Below, piece by piece: positions 40,523 through 40,648 of a stretch of DNA of 40,648 bases. Numbering within the stretch: the stretch's first letter is position 1; each line of letters starts with the position of its first letter. The notes under the pieces are model-generated. The model searched no databases, had not been told where the DNA came from, and saw only the letters and a list, made by a program, of their open reading frames with translations. The stretch lies in the NCBI RefSeq assembly GCF_018383585.1, contig NZ_JAHAMK010000036.1, positions 4,169 to 44,816 of the forward strand, read 5' to 3'. The position numbers and the translations under genes were made by a program. The DNA is from Microvirga sp. 3-52 (lineage in GTDB: Bacteria; Pseudomonadota; Alphaproteobacteria; Rhizobiales; Beijerinckiaceae).

Positions 40523-40648
40523 TCAGTGTAGAGCATAGCCGGCATGCCTGATCCAGCCTTGAGCATCCTTTGCGCTGATGGTGTCGAGGGCTGGTTTGAG
40601 CTCTGCCTCCAAGGCTTCAAGGCTACGTGGGGCTTTTGCCTTGAGCCG
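40523..40648 (-). CDS. IS630-like transposase, C-terminal fragment
   Basis: The last 41 codons of a minus-strand frame running off the window: 'RSLEALEAELKPALDTISAK', then 'DAQGWIRHAGYALH' and stop. This matches the C-terminal helix and 'W-x-x-H-A-G-Y' ending common to IS630-type transposases. It cannot be judged intact. Confidence 0.65.
   Translation of the reverse strand, partial: RLKAKAPRSLEALEAELKPALDTISAKDAQGWIRHAGYALH

Overview
The window looks like a GC-rich alphaproteobacterial chromosome, probably Hyphomicrobiales (a Microvirga/Methylobacteriaceae-like host). This is inferred from the complete branched-chain amino-acid-type ABC operon, DUF995 and RTX proteins of the rhizobial kind, and the IS5/IS630-type transposases; no rRNA or marker gene fixes the genus.

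Region 1 (1-5979) is one plus-strand catabolic operon. It holds the end of a periplasmic substrate-binding protein, LivH/LivM/LivG/LivF-type transporter genes, a short MetE-like (methionine synthase C-terminal half) methyltransferase and a two-domain extradiol (VOC) dioxygenase. Transporter plus ring-cleavage enzyme suggests uptake and breakdown of an aromatic or methylated compound.

Region 2 (6399-20219) is a type I secretion locus: two ABC exporter genes and an HlyD-type adaptor with 4-base overlaps, then one 8.5-kb gene for a 2828-residue protein of 21 cadherin-like repeats. The first ABC protein has lost several ATPase residues, so the exporter is probably an asymmetric heterodimer. The repeats show a higher-order order that recurs as blocks.

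Region 3 (20358-34766) is the most interesting part: a 14.3-kb element inserted in the 3' end of an intact tRNA-Ser(TGA) gene. It is bounded by 68-base perfect direct repeats, with a tyrosine integrase next to the right repeat. It carries a rolling-circle-type HUH Rep protein, a tight mobilisation operon (two small genes, MobC-like protein, relaxase with an embedded out-of-frame gene), a candidate oriT with an inverted repeat and a ColE1-like nic sequence, and a highly structured noncoding block that may be a replication origin. It therefore reads as an integrated mobilisable plasmid. Cargo is a Mrr-like nuclease plus HNH protein pair near the left end, another HNH protein near the right end, a membrane protein, a secreted RTX-like protein with a hydrophobic hairpin, and a DUF995 protein.

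Region 4 (34767-40648) is a patchwork with large gene-free stretches: a low-GC FemAB-like acetyltransferase, an RTX calcium-binding protein, a frameshifted IS5-family transposase, an alpha/beta hydrolase and the end of an IS630-like transposase.
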